From an uncultured Altererythrobacter sp. (GTDB lineage: Bacteria; Pseudomonadota; Alphaproteobacteria; Sphingomonadales; Sphingomonadaceae): 6,296 nucleotides of DNA. Shown in pieces: positions 6,288-6,296 of this stretch. The notes beneath the pieces were generated by a model. The model saw only the letters and a program-made list of their open reading frames with translations. It did not search any database and was not told the DNA's origin. Made by a program: the position numbers and the translations under genes. Position 1 is the first letter of the stretch. Each line of letters opens with the position of its first letter. The DNA lies in contig CALFEA010000031.1 of NCBI GenBank assembly GCA_937950385.1, positions 1 through 6,296 of the forward strand, written 5' to 3'.

Positions 6288-6296
6288 GCATGCTAG

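Overview
The window looks like a chromosomal segment of an alphaproteobacterium. Every recognisable protein family fits that class, and the moderately GC-rich composition with the SigF/NrsF-type regulatory pair suggests Caulobacterales or Sphingomonadales. The order is an inference and I cannot fix the genus.

Positions 10-3887 form one functional unit, a bufferin-type (MNIO-modified) RiPP cluster under its own ECF sigma factor. On the minus strand lie bufB (DUF692/MNIO oxidative enzyme, 801-1658) and bufC (DUF2063 partner protein, 10-804), overlapping by ATGA. On the plus strand lie bufA (DUF2282 secreted precursor with four cysteines, 1905-2189), a DoxX-family membrane protein (2218-2682), an ECF sigma factor (2707-3237) and a six-helix DUF1109/NrsF-type anti-sigma factor (3234-3887), the last two again overlapping by ATGA. 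The two arms diverge from a 246-bp gap (1659-1904). That gap carries two face-to-face copies of one promoter pattern, GTAAC(C/G)-N16-CGAA, one pointing into each arm, with A-tracts between them. This resembles the SigF promoter of Caulobacter.

Proposed working: metal or thiol stress is sensed in the periplasm by NrsF, which carries Cys134 and Cys184 on the same predicted face. The sigma factor is released and fires both promoters. BufA is made, its cysteines are modified in the cytoplasm by BufB with BufC, and the product is exported through its signal peptide to bind copper or a similar metal. Because sigma and anti-sigma lie downstream of bufA, the loop is probably self-amplifying. Known bufferin operons are usually co-directional; the divergent split here is the most distinctive point.

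Positions 3927-6287 hold two apparently unrelated genes: an exported isoaspartyl peptidase/plant-type asparaginase (minus strand, convergent with nrsF) and ispG (plus strand, MEP isoprenoid pathway), divergent from it across a 120-bp gap. No RNA genes, insertion sequences, CRISPR arrays or attachment sites were seen.
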